Source: Nitrospirota bacterium (GTDB lineage: Bacteria > Nitrospirota > Thermodesulfovibrionia > Thermodesulfovibrionales > UBA6898). From it: a stretch of DNA of 64,000 nt. Under the pieces are notes generated by a model. It did not search any database. It was not told the origin of the DNA and saw nothing but the letters and a program-made list of their open reading frames with translations. Location of the stretch: positions 43,737 to 107,736 of the forward strand of contig JAKAHR010000011.1 of assembly GCA_021825365.1 (NCBI GenBank). The letters are read 5' to 3'. Of this stretch, positions 7,862 to 16,491 are shown piece after piece. Position numbers and translations under genes: made by a program. The stretch's first letter is position 1; the number at the start of each line of letters is the position of its first letter.

Positions 7862-10800
7862 TGGCAAAGACGCGGATCATATACCGGCAGATACTGATCT
7901 TTCTCGTCTTTGCGGCCCTGATCGTGGTGCCCCTGACCTTTACCATCGTCAAGCAGGTGAACATGATGATCCTCCAGGAGGAGCGTGAGATGTCCCCACA
8001 GCAGGCGGAGGGCACTGCCCACCGGGAATTTTCCTCGAAGCTCCTCGACCAGATCGCCCCCTTTGTCTTCTATATCCTCGTCATGGCGCTGATGCTGTCC
8101 ATATTTTTTTCGCGACGGATGCTTATCTCTCTCAAGGGCCTCCAGAGGGGGTCCCAGGCGATGAAGGACGGCAATCTCGATATCCAGCTTGAGGTGACGT
8201 CCGATGACGAGCTGGGAGACGTGACGCGGGCATTCAATGAGATGGTCGCGGCGCTAAATGCGAAGACGGCCGAACTCAAGCAGAAGGATGTCTATGTCAA
8301 CGCGATGCTCGACCCTCTGTGGGTCGTGGACGAGGAAAACACGATACAGGATATCAACCCCGCCTTCACCCGGCTCTTCGGCTATTCGAGGGAACAGGTG
8401 GTCGGATCGTCGATCTATGATTTCTGCGACGAACGCAATGCCGCCATCATACGGGGCCAGATGGAACAACGGCGCGACAGGGGCATGTCGTCCATCTATG
8501 AACTGAGCCTCATGGGGAGGGACGGCTCGACCATCCCCGTGCTGGTCAGCGGGTCGCCCATTCTGTCCGGAGACAGGATCGTCGGCAGGATCGGCATCCT
8601 CAAGGACTTTCGTGACCAGAAGGAGTTGCGGAACGAACTGCAGCATTCGAAGGAATACGCCGAGACGGTCATGGACAGCATCGAGGACCAGCTGATCGTC
8701 ATCGACAAGGACTACCGCATCGTGCGGGCGAACAGGCGCGCGGTGCTGGAGTCCCGCGGGCAGGTGATCGGAGAGTTCTGCCACATCGCGGCCCATGAGC
8801 GGGGCCGGCCCTGCTGGACGGAAGGGCGCGAATGCCCGGCCCAGATGGTATTCATAACCGGACAGAATTACCGGACGACCCACGAACATGTCGGCAGGGC
8901 CGGCGAGAGGCGCTTTCACGAGATAGTTGCGAGCCCCATCAAGGACGCAGCGGGGAACGTTCTGCATGTCATCGAGCTTATCAGGGACGTTACCGAGCGG
9001 ATGAAGCATGAAGAGGAAATATTCAATAAGAACAGGGAGCTCATCGCTCTCAACAGCGTCGCCAGCCTGCTGAACAAGTCGCTGAGGCCTGAAGAGATAT
9101 TTTCGAAGGTCCTCGACAAGATGATCGAGATGATCCGCATGGACGGCGGCGGCATTTTCTTCATCGACGAGATGAAGCGGGAGATGACCTGTCAGTACCA
9201 CCGGGGCATATCGGACGAGTTTATCAAGACGATGGGCAGGATCAGGCTCGGAGAGGACATCCCGGGGCGGGTCGCGGTAAGCGGACAGGTACTGACGACC
9301 TCCGACCTCTCGAAGGACCATCGCATCGAACGGTCCATCATCAAGCACTCGGGCATCAAGGGGTACTGCTGCATCCCGATCAGGGGGAAGGAGCGGATCA
9401 TCGGGGTCTTCTGCCTCTTCAGCTTCCGGGTGCATGTCTTCTCGACAGAGGAGGTGAATATCCTCAATTCCCTCGGGGAGATGACGGGCGTTGCCCTGGA
9501 GAATGTCCGGCTCTACGAAAAGATGCGCGAGCTGTATGAGCAGCAGCGGAGGCGGCGCGAGGAGGAGCAGTCCCAGATCCTCTCGATCTCGACGAAGCTC
9601 GGGTCTGCCCTGGAGCTGAAGGATGTCCTGGGGAGCGTGCTCGACGTTATCCGCACGATCTTCAACGCAGACTTCGCCTGGCTCCTCCTCAGCGATGCGG
9701 AGGGGAACCTCGTCCTGAAGTCCGCCGCCTTTCCGACGGGGGGGGGGAACGAGGTTATCTATCCGCGGGGGGTGAGCTCCATCGAAGGGTATGCCGTCGA
9801 CCGCAAGGCCCCCACCGTCATAGCGGACATCCGCGCGGAGACGAAGTTCTTTGTCTCCCCCGTATTGTCTCACCTTGCCGCCCAATCGGTGATCGCGGTG
9901 CCGATGCACATCGGAGACAAGACGGTGGGCGCCTTCGCCCTGTATTATGTCGGCCTTCGGGAATTCAGGGAAGAGGAGCTCCACTTCCTCAGGATCATCG
10001 TCAACATCCTGGCCGTATCAATCGAACGCGCCGACTACTATGTCCGCGCGATTGTCGAAAAAGGACTCTCCGATACCATCCTGCAGAGTGTTGCCGACGG
10101 CATTATGACCGTGGATAGGAGCAGCAGGATCATCGCCGTCAACAAGGCGTTCGAGCGGATGACCGGCATGCCTGCCCCCGAGGCGTTCGGCCTGCCGGTC
10201 TGCGATGTCTTCCGGTATTCCGTCGAGAACATGGACTTCCGTCTGGCGCTCGGGGAATGCATGGAGGGCGCCCTGGAGGGACGGCGGGCGAGCATGGAGG
10301 CCGACATGGTGAGCGCCTCGGGGTATGTCATCCCCGTCCTGATCAGCAGTTCTCCGGTGCTCGACTCGGCCGGCACGGTGACCGGAGTCGTGAATCTCCT
10401 CCGCGACATCAGCAAGGAGAAGGAGATGGACAGGATGAAGACGGATCTTATCCGGTCCGTTTCCCATGAGTTCAGGACTCCCCTGTCGGCGATCGTCGGG
10501 ATGACCGAGATGATCCTCGAAGGGGATGTCGACGACGCCCGTCTGCGGAAATACCTGCATACCATACTGAGCGAGGGGGTCAGGCTCTCCAATATGGTGT
10601 CCGACCTCCTCAGCATCGCCCGCATCGAAAGCGGCAAGGAGACCCTGCGCCGGGACGTCATCGATGTCAACGCCTTCCTCGGTCATCTGACCGGTTCCTT
10701 CTCTGCCTCCATCAAACAAAAGGGGGCGAGGGTGGGGTACGACGTTGACGCCGTTCGCAATTTCGTGGGCGATGAAGAGAAGCTGACGCAGGTTCTCATG

Positions 10801-11109
10801 AACCTCATGGACAACGCTTTGACCTTTTCAGACGAAGGTTGTATTGTAGAAATTACGGTGAAGAGGCGCGATGATATTCTCGAGATCGCCCTGGCTGATA
10901 ACGGCTGGGGCATAGACGAGGCTGACATTCCGCATCTTACCGAGCGTTTTTTTCGCGGCAGTCACAAAGACAAGGTGAAAGGGACCGGGCTGGGGCTTGC
11001 CCTCTGCAGTGACATCATCCGAATGCACGGAGGGACGATGCGCATCGAGAGCGCCGTCGGCGTGGGCACCACCGTTCTCCTGAGCCTGCCCTATAAGGAG
11101 TCCATATGA
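7861..11109 (+). CDS. Membrane histidine kinase, HAMP-PAS-PAS-GAF-GAF-PAS-HisKA-HATPase
   Basis: A 1082-residue sensor kinase. Two membrane segments (about residues 9-30 and 68-90) enclose a short periplasmic loop; a HAMP domain follows (about 88-135), then PAS (140-260), PAS (262-378), GAF (393-553), GAF (577-720), PAS (730-853), HisKA with His869 in SHEFRTPLSA, and HATPase with N box NLMDNAL and G boxes DNGWGI and GTGLGLA. PAS2 carries a Cys/His cluster (FCHIAAHERGRPCW..ECP) that could bind a metal or a cofactor. ATG 7861 overlaps the upstream stop; the frame extends further upstream but that part is antiparallel shadow of the exporter gene. The response regulator follows with a 4-bp overlap. 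Confidence 0.92.
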   Translation: MAKTRIIYRQILIFLVFAALIVVPLTFTIVKQVNMMILQEEREMSPQQAEGTAHREFSSKLLDQIAPFVFYILVMALMLSIFFSRRMLISLKGLQRGSQAMKDGNLDIQLEVTSDDELGDVTRAFNEMVAALNAKTAELKQKDVYVNAMLDPLWVVDEENTIQDINPAFTRLFGYSREQVVGSSIYDFCDERNAAIIRGQMEQRRDRGMSSIYELSLMGRDGSTIPVLVSGSPILSGDRIVGRIGILKDFRDQKELRNELQHSKEYAETVMDSIEDQLIVIDKDYRIVRANRRAVLESRGQVIGEFCHIAAHERGRPCWTEGRECPAQMVFITGQNYRTTHEHVGRAGERRFHEIVASPIKDAAGNVLHVIELIRDVTERMKHEEEIFNKNRELIALNSVASLLNKSLRPEEIFSKVLDKMIEMIRMDGGGIFFIDEMKREMTCQYHRGISDEFIKTMGRIRLGEDIPGRVAVSGQVLTTSDLSKDHRIERSIIKHSGIKGYCCIPIRGKERIIGVFCLFSFRVHVFSTEEVNILNSLGEMTGVALENVRLYEKMRELYEQQRRRREEEQSQILSISTKLGSALELKDVLGSVLDVIRTIFNADFAWLLLSDAEGNLVLKSAAFPTGGGNEVIYPRGVSSIEGYAVDRKAPTVIADIRAETKFFVSPVLSHLAAQSVIAVPMHIGDKTVGAFALYYVGLREFREEELHFLRIIVNILAVSIERADYYVRAIVEKGLSDTILQSVADGIMTVDRSSRIIAVNKAFERMTGMPAPEAFGLPVCDVFRYSVENMDFRLALGECMEGALEGRRASMEADMVSASGYVIPVLISSSPVLDSAGTVTGVVNLLRDISKEKEMDRMKTDLIRSVSHEFRTPLSAIVGMTEMILEGDVDDARLRKYLHTILSEGVRLSNMVSDLLSIARIESGKETLRRDVIDVNAFLGHLTGSFSASIKQKGARVGYDVDAVRNFVGDEEKLTQVLMNLMDNALTFSDEGCIVEITVKRRDDILEIALADNGWGIDEADIPHLTERFFRGSHKDKVKGTGLGLALCSDIIRMHGGTMRIESAVGVGTTVLLSLPYKESI

Positions 11110-11471
11110 GCAAGGTCATCGTGGTGGACGACGAGCCGTTCATTCTGATGATGATAGAGGACAAACTCAGGAAGGCGAGGATTGATGTCATCACCCTTCG
11201 CGACAGCAGGGTTGCGGTCGAGACGATCAAGCGGGAGCGGCCCGACCTGGTGATCCTCGACTGGATGATGCCGGAGGTGAGCGGCATCGAACTCTGCAGG
11301 ACGATCAAGAACGACCCCGGGCTGAAGGACATACCGGTCTTTATGCTCACCGCCAAAGGGCAGGACGCGGATGAGCAGCTGGGACTCCGCAGCGGAGTCA
11401 GCCGGTACATTACCAAGCCGTTCAGCCCCAAGGCGCTCCTTGAGATGGTGCAGGAGATCCTGACGAAATGA
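11106..11471 (+). CDS. Single-domain response regulator (CheY-like receiver)
   Basis: The 121 residues are a bare receiver domain: acidic pair D8/D9, phosphoacceptor D52 in VILDWMMP, T82 in MLTAK, and K104 in YITKPFSP. There is no output domain. It starts within the stop of the large kinase and overlaps the start of the HD-GYP gene, so kinase, receiver and HD protein form one translationally linked unit. The receiver likely relays phosphate from the kinase to another protein, or acts as a sink. Confidence 0.93.
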   Translation: MSKVIVVDDEPFILMMIEDKLRKARIDVITLRDSRVAVETIKRERPDLVILDWMMPEVSGIELCRTIKNDPGLKDIPVFMLTAKGQDADEQLGLRSGVSRYITKPFSPKALLEMVQEILTK

Positions 11472-12571
11472 CCCCTCCGGACGATCTTTCCCTCACCGTC
11501 CAGGAACTGAGCAACGCCTACGAGGAACTTTCCCTGCTGTACCGGATATCAGAGGTCTTTTCGTTTCTCAGTATCGATGAGATCTGTTCCCGCATCACCT
11601 CCGAGGCGATCAATACGATCGGCGTAAAGACCGCTGCCGTCCTTTTTCTCGATGAAAAAGGCGAGATTCTCGTGACCAAGACGTGCCGGGGAAAGTGGAG
11701 CTCGGAGAGCGTCATTCACCGCGATGGGGGTGTCCTGTGGCGTTCGATTGACGCAAAGAGACCCGCGGCCTTCTGCAACCTCTCCGAGTCGGGGCATCAG
11801 CAGAGCTTTCCCGAACTCGGCTCCCTTATGGTATGTCCTCTCGTCGGCAAGGCCAAGGTGATCGGCGCACTCGTCGTGGCCGACAAGGACAACAACGAAG
11901 AGTTCTTCTCGAACGACTCCAAACTCCTCTGCGCGATCACGGCACAGGCGGGTCTTGCGATCGAAAACGCCTTCCTGTACGGTGAGCTCGAATCCCTGCT
12001 GGTGGGCGCCATCCGGTCGCTGGTGAAGGCGCTGGAGGCGTCGTCCCACTGGACCGCCGGCCACACGGAGCGCGTCACCGAGTACGCGGTATCGATCGGC
12101 AGGGTGATGGAGCTCGAGGCCGAGATGATCGAGAAACTGAAGATCAGCGCCCTCCTGCACGACATCGGCAAGATCGCCACGCCGAAGGAGATACTAAACA
12201 AGGAGAGCGGGCTTGAGGCGCACGAATGGAGCGAGATAAAACGGCATCCCGGCCTGGGCGCAGAGATCCTGGTGGAGTTGAAACAGTTCAAGGAGATCAT
12301 CCAGAGCGTGAAGTACCACCACGAGCATTGGGACGGCGTCAAGGGGATCTACGGGCTGAAGGAAAAGGATATCCCCCTCATGGCGCGGATACTGGCTGTT
12401 GCGGACGCCTTCGACGCCCTTACCTCAGACAGACCGTACCGCCGGATGAAGTCAAAGAAAGAGGCTGTGGACGAGATCGTGCGCTGCACGGGGACGCAGT
12501 TCGACCCCACGGTGGTGGAGGCGTTCCTGAAGTGGGTGGACGGATTCAACCCACCGCATCGAGTTTCCTGA
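11468..12571 (+). CDS. GAF domain plus HD-GYP-type phosphodiesterase
   Basis: A 367-residue protein with an N-terminal helix, a GAF sensor domain (about 20-175) and a C-terminal HD-GYP-class domain: HTERVTEYA, ALLHDIGK, HPGLGAEIL, HHEHWDG and AVADAFDALTSDRPYR are all present, so the metal ligands look intact. HD-GYP enzymes hydrolyse c-di-GMP. The GYP loop is altered: where the family has DGKGYPDGL this protein has DGVKGIYGL. It is the third gene of the kinase-receiver-HD unit, and its 3' end overlaps the convergent TatD gene by 26 bp. Confidence 0.88.
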   Translation: MTPPDDLSLTVQELSNAYEELSLLYRISEVFSFLSIDEICSRITSEAINTIGVKTAAVLFLDEKGEILVTKTCRGKWSSESVIHRDGGVLWRSIDAKRPAAFCNLSESGHQQSFPELGSLMVCPLVGKAKVIGALVVADKDNNEEFFSNDSKLLCAITAQAGLAIENAFLYGELESLLVGAIRSLVKALEASSHWTAGHTERVTEYAVSIGRVMELEAEMIEKLKISALLHDIGKIATPKEILNKESGLEAHEWSEIKRHPGLGAEILVELKQFKEIIQSVKYHHEHWDGVKGIYGLKEKDIPLMARILAVADAFDALTSDRPYRRMKSKKEAVDEIVRCTGTQFDPTVVEAFLKWVDGFNPPHRVS

Positions 12572-13985
12572 CCCTGAAGGCAGCGCCGAGGCTCTCTGCG
12601 ATCTGCCTGCTCTTTTCAACATCCACCCCTTCCAGTTCCACCACGGTAACCCGTACGTCGGGGATATATTTTTTCGCCTCCCGGATAAAGAGGACCACCT
12701 CGCTGAAGGCGTTTGTGAAGACAGGCTTGCAGATCCTGTTGTACGTCGCCTCATCGTGGGCGTCGAGACTGATGGAGATGCTGTCGACGAGTCCGGCCAG
12801 TTCGGGAAGAACATTGCGGCCGTGGATCAGGTTTGCATGGCCGTTTGTGTTGATCCGCACCCGCCCTTTGCGCTCCTTTACCCAGCCGGCCACTTCCTTT
12901 ACCAGGTCGAGGCGCTGCAGCGGCTCGCCGTAGCCGCAGAAGACGATCTCCCGGTAGGGCGAGGGGTCGCCTATCGCGGCCTTCACCTCGCCGCCGGAGG
13001 GTTCGTGGCCGAGTCTCAGGTTATGACCTTTGACAAAGTCCGACCTGAACCTGATGCAGAAGGAGCAGGCGTTTGTGCACCGGTTGGTGATATTGAGGTA
13101 CAGGCTGTCCCGTATCTGATAGGCTATCGCCGCCTTCTCCGGGATCGTCCCGATCCCGAAGAGGCGGCGGGCATTGAGAGTAGTGATCCTCGCCATGTCT
13201 TCAGGAGAGACCTTCCTCAGTCTCGCGATTTCGGCCACGGTGTTGACCATGAAGGACGGTTCATTCCTTTTGCCCCGCCAGGGTTCGGGGGTCAGGTAGG
13301 GTGCGTCCGTCTCGACGAGGAGATAATCATCGGGAATGCCCCTTACGATGTCCCTGAGCTGCGCCGACTTCCTGAAGGTGACCGGTCCGGCAATCGACAG
13401 GTAAAAACCCATCGACATCGCCTGTTCGGCCATCGACTGGTCCCCGGAGAAGCAGTGCAGCACGCCGCTGGTCACTCCTGAGTCCGTCAGGATCTCCAGG
13501 GTGTCAGGGCCGGCCTCCCTGCTATGGATGATGACCGGAAGCCCCGTTTCTCGTCCGAGTTCCAGGTGCCGTCTGAATACCGCCCTTTGCGTATCACGCG
13601 GGGAATGATCATAGTGATAGTCAAGCCCGGTCTCTCCTATCGCGACAACCTTGCCGTTTTTGCTCCATGTCTTCAGCCGGGCATAGGTGTCTTCGGTGAA
13701 ATCCTTCGCATCATGGGGATGGATGCCGATGGCTGAGAAGACAAAATCGTGACGCCCGGCAAGTTCCATGCCTTTTATCGATCCCGCGAGATCGGAGCCG
13801 ACCGTGATGAGCGCCTCGAACCCGCTTTCGCGCGCCCTCCGGATGACCTCGTCCCGGTCCTCATCAAACTCCTTCATGTCAAGGTGGCAATGGGTGTCGA
13901 TCAGGGATACGGGTACGTGGCCGGAAACCGGCGAAAGGTTGTCCTGGTCCGGCGCAGGGGTATTCATCGGGAGACGGACCTGCAT
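12546..13985 (-). CDS. TatD-family metal-dependent hydrolase fused to a radical SAM domain
   Basis: The 479-residue protein has a complete TatD hydrolase (about residues 25-285; metal ligands in DTHCHLD, GETGLDYHYD, IIHSREA, GVLHCFSG, ETDAPYL) followed by a radical SAM domain with the cluster motif CTNACSFC (about residue 303) and GYGEPL. The second half matches the TatD-associated radical SAM family (TIGR04038-like), which is more often a separate neighbouring gene. TatD proteins are 3'-5' DNA exonucleases or D-aminoacyl deacylases; the radical SAM substrate is unknown. No strong ribosome-binding site separates the ATGs at 13985 and 13967. Confidence 0.85.
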   Translation of the reverse strand: MQVRLPMNTPAPDQDNLSPVSGHVPVSLIDTHCHLDMKEFDEDRDEVIRRARESGFEALITVGSDLAGSIKGMELAGRHDFVFSAIGIHPHDAKDFTEDTYARLKTWSKNGKVVAIGETGLDYHYDHSPRDTQRAVFRRHLELGRETGLPVIIHSREAGPDTLEILTDSGVTSGVLHCFSGDQSMAEQAMSMGFYLSIAGPVTFRKSAQLRDIVRGIPDDYLLVETDAPYLTPEPWRGKRNEPSFMVNTVAEIARLRKVSPEDMARITTLNARRLFGIGTIPEKAAIAYQIRDSLYLNITNRCTNACSFCIRFRSDFVKGHNLRLGHEPSGGEVKAAIGDPSPYREIVFCGYGEPLQRLDLVKEVAGWVKERKGRVRINTNGHANLIHGRNVLPELAGLVDSISISLDAHDEATYNRICKPVFTNAFSEVVLFIREAKKYIPDVRVTVVELEGVDVEKSRQIAESLGAAFRVRKLDAVG

Positions 13986-14030
13986 GTCTTTGTCTGGTTT
14001 TGGGAAGGCATCATGACCTGCGGCTGATCT

Positions 14031-15239
14031 CTATGCGCCGAACTTCTTGAGCCTGCCGGCATTGGCAAGGGCCAGGGGCATAAGGCTCGTTGTCGGAAAT
14101 ATGCCCAGTTCTCCGCGAAAGCATTCCCGCTCGGAGAATCCGCCGCAGAGCCCGCCGAAGACGTAGGGGGATTTGAGCAGCACCGGCACCGGATGCCAGC
14201 TGTGGCCTTTCATAAGGGCGGGCGTGGAGTGGTCGCCGGTGATTATCAGCACATCAGGCCCCAGTTCCAGGATGCGCGGGAGGAGGACGTCGAACTCCTC
14301 GATCCTCTTTTTCTTTTCCTCGAAGTTGCCGTCCTCGCCGTATGAATCGACCTTTTTCACATGCAGGAAGAAGAAGTCGTAGTCGTTGAACCGGGTCTTC
14401 ATAAAAGCTATCTCGTCGGCAACATCGCCGCCGACCTCCGGCGCCTCCATCCCGATGAGCCTGGCGATCCCCCGGTACATCGGATAGACCGCAACGGCGA
14501 GGGCCCTCAGTCCGTTCGCCTCCGTAAAGGTGAGCAGGTGAGGCATGACCGAGAATCCCCGCAGGAGGGCGTAGTTCGCCTTCTTCTCGTCCTTCAGCAC
14601 GCCGCTGACCTGGCTGATGAGGGCCTCGGCCACCTGCGCAGTACGCCGGGCAGACGCCGTCTCCCCGACGGGAGGCAGCGGCTTCAGCCCCTCCTTCTGG
14701 GGATCCGTGTCGTTAATCAGGGCGGCATCAGGCGGCAGGCTGTCGGGGAACCTGAACCTGACCGCGAACCGATGCTCCATCCCGGGGGCAAAGGAGACTT
14801 CCGCGTCCCCGATACGGGAGATGGCTGCCTGGAGTCTTCCGGTCAGGAGCCTGCTCTGGTCAGAGGGTATCCTGCCCGCGCGGCGGTCCCTGATGATCCC
14901 GTTTTCGATCGTCGCATAGTTGCACCGGAGGGCCACGTCCGTCTTCCTGATCTCCATGCCCAGACCGAGCGCCTCGAGAATGCCCCTGCCGATCTGAAAC
15001 TCGACGGGATCATAGCCGAAAAGGGAGAGATGCCCCGGCCCGCTTCCCGGCGTGATGCCCAGGGCCACGGGTACATGGAGCCCGCATGCTGCCGTCCGTG
15101 CGAGGGCGTCGAGGTTCGGCGTATGCGCCGTCTCGAGCTCGCTTTTCCCGTTGACCGGCAGGCCGCCGAGGCCGTCGAGCACGACGAGTACGATCCTGGT
15201 GGCATTATTCTGGACAAGTCCACGCGTTATCTTCTGCAT
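14031..15239 (-). CDS. apgM: Cofactor-independent phosphoglycerate mutase, archaeal type
   Basis: The enzyme interconverts 2- and 3-phosphoglycerate in glycolysis and gluconeogenesis. The 402 residues show the alkaline-phosphatase-superfamily metal sites: VVLDGLGG near the N-terminus, HTPNLDALA, GPGHLSLFGYDP with the phosphorylated serine region, HVKKVDSYGEDG and ITGDHSTPALMKGHSWHPVP. The length and motifs fit the archaeal-type ApgM (aPGAM) rather than the longer GpmI. It lies 45 bp upstream of the TatD fusion on the same strand. Confidence 0.92.
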   Translation of the reverse strand: MQKITRGLVQNNATRIVLVVLDGLGGLPVNGKSELETAHTPNLDALARTAACGLHVPVALGITPGSGPGHLSLFGYDPVEFQIGRGILEALGLGMEIRKTDVALRCNYATIENGIIRDRRAGRIPSDQSRLLTGRLQAAISRIGDAEVSFAPGMEHRFAVRFRFPDSLPPDAALINDTDPQKEGLKPLPPVGETASARRTAQVAEALISQVSGVLKDEKKANYALLRGFSVMPHLLTFTEANGLRALAVAVYPMYRGIARLIGMEAPEVGGDVADEIAFMKTRFNDYDFFFLHVKKVDSYGEDGNFEEKKKRIEEFDVLLPRILELGPDVLIITGDHSTPALMKGHSWHPVPVLLKSPYVFGGLCGGFSERECFRGELGIFPTTSLMPLALANAGRLKKFGA

Positions 15240-15319
15240 GATAAAAGGATATTACTGTAAAGGGTTTGCACTTTTCAAGCTGCCCGGTTCATATCCCTCG
15301 TGCGGCGAATACTCTTTTT

Positions 15320-15328
15320 TGCTACAAT
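15320..15328 (+). promoter_or_regulatory. Extended -10 promoter (TGC-TACAAT)
   Basis: TG at 15320-15321, one spacer base, then TACAAT at 15323-15328, 28 bp before the GTG start at 15357. There is no good -35 at 17 bp, as is usual for extended -10 promoters. Confidence 0.5.
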
Positions 15329-15356
15329 AGGGTCAGACAATATAAAGGAGCGTGGC

Positions 15357-15686
15357 GTGGCGAGGTTTCCCGTAGCTGATCTTACCCCGGGGATGAGACT
15401 GTCGAGGGCTGTCCATACGGACAGCGGCATGGTCTTGATCGGCGAAGGCACGGAACTGACAGAGGCCCATATCAACCGTCTCCGGACGATGGATATCGAG
15501 AGCGTGCAGGTGGAGCTTGAACGCCGACCGGACAAGACGCGCGAGGAGATGCTGGCGGAGCTGGACGAGCGGTTCAGAAAATCTCTGGACAGCGTGTATA
15601 TGAAGAGGCTGAAGAAGATATTCGTCGAGCACATAGATGAATCATTCAACAATAATGGAAACCCGGGCGCTGCGCAGTCAGATTGA
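15357..15686 (+). CDS. Stand-alone HD-GYP N-terminal-type domain protein (DUF3391-like)
   Basis: A 109-residue protein resembling the small domain found in front of many HD-GYP phosphodiesterases: FPVADLTPGMRLSRAVHTDSG, then VLIGEGTELTEAHINRLRTMDIESV. No HD domain follows in the same frame; instead an HDOD protein gene overlaps its end. GTG 15357 is chosen because AAAGGAG stands 6 bp upstream and the extended -10 promoter at 15320 would lie inside a longer ORF. It probably works with the HDOD and GGDEF products encoded next. Function is not established. Confidence 0.7.
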   Translation: MARFPVADLTPGMRLSRAVHTDSGMVLIGEGTELTEAHINRLRTMDIESVQVELERRPDKTREEMLAELDERFRKSLDSVYMKRLKKIFVEHIDESFNNNGNPGAAQSD

Positions 15687-16491
15687 GGGCATCGCGACCC
15701 TGCCGACGATCCCTTCCGTCCTCAGAACCATCCTGCGGGTGATTGAGGACCCGAAGATATCCCTGAAGGAGATAGGCAGTTTCATCTCGAGCGACCCCGT
15801 GCTGGCGTCACGGGTGCTGAAGGTGGTCAATTCTCCGATATACGGGTTTTCGGGACGCATCGCATCCGTCAACCAGGCGCTTCTGCTGCTCGGCCTCAAT
15901 GTGGTGCGGGGCATGCTCTTCGGCGTCTCGGTCTTCGAGGTGATGGAGAAGTCCATGGAGGGTCTCTGGGCTCATTCCCTCGGCTGTGCGGTGACCGCCC
16001 GCATCATAGCGCAGAAGAAGGGCGTGGAGGAGCCGGAAGAGGTCTCGGTTGCCGCCCTCCTCCATGACATCGGCAAGGTGGCGCTCCACCTGAAGTTCCC
16101 GGAAGAGTACGCGGAGGTCCTTGCCCGTGCGGAGGCTGAGGAGCTCTTCATCACCGTGGCCGAGGAGAGGCATTTTTCCGTGCACCATGCCCGGCCGGGT
16201 GCGTGGATCGCCGAAAAGTGGAATTTTCCAAAGAACCTCGTCGAGATGATCGGGTACCATCACCAGCCGCAGCTGGCGCGGAACGTGCCGGTCCAGACGG
16301 CGATTGTCCACCTTTCCGACATCATAATCAGGGCGAGGGGCTTCGGCTTTGCGGGAGATCGTTTTGTCCCGCCGGTGCAGCCTGCTGCCTGGGAACTCCT
16401 CAACCTCTCTGATGAGGAGATGAAGTCCATTCTCGGCGAGATCGACGAGGGACTCGTCCGTGCCGAAGATTTCCTGCAGTTCGATGAGTAG
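15655..16491 (+). CDS. HDOD-domain signalling protein
   Basis: The 278-residue protein has an HDOD domain from about residue 12: LPTIPSVLRTILRVIEDPKIS, SDPVLASRVLKVVNSPIYGF and LLHDIGKVALHLKFP. HDOD proteins are non-enzymatic relatives of HD hydrolases that act in two-component, c-di-GMP and chemotaxis networks. The ORF could start at 15637, but the ATG at 15655 gives the normal N-terminus. It overlaps both the upstream small gene and the downstream GGDEF gene, which indicates a three-gene operon. Confidence 0.88.
   Translation: METRALRSQIEGIATLPTIPSVLRTILRVIEDPKISLKEIGSFISSDPVLASRVLKVVNSPIYGFSGRIASVNQALLLLGLNVVRGMLFGVSVFEVMEKSMEGLWAHSLGCAVTARIIAQKKGVEEPEEVSVAALLHDIGKVALHLKFPEEYAEVLARAEAEELFITVAEERHFSVHHARPGAWIAEKWNFPKNLVEMIGYHHQPQLARNVPVQTAIVHLSDIIIRARGFGFAGDRFVPPVQPAAWELLNLSDEEMKSILGEIDEGLVRAEDFLQFDE

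Noticed and set aside
8254..9984. 576-codon antisense frame opposite the kinase
   Set aside because: Leu/Asp/Arg-rich shadow of a GC-rich gene; no conserved domain and no ribosome-binding site.
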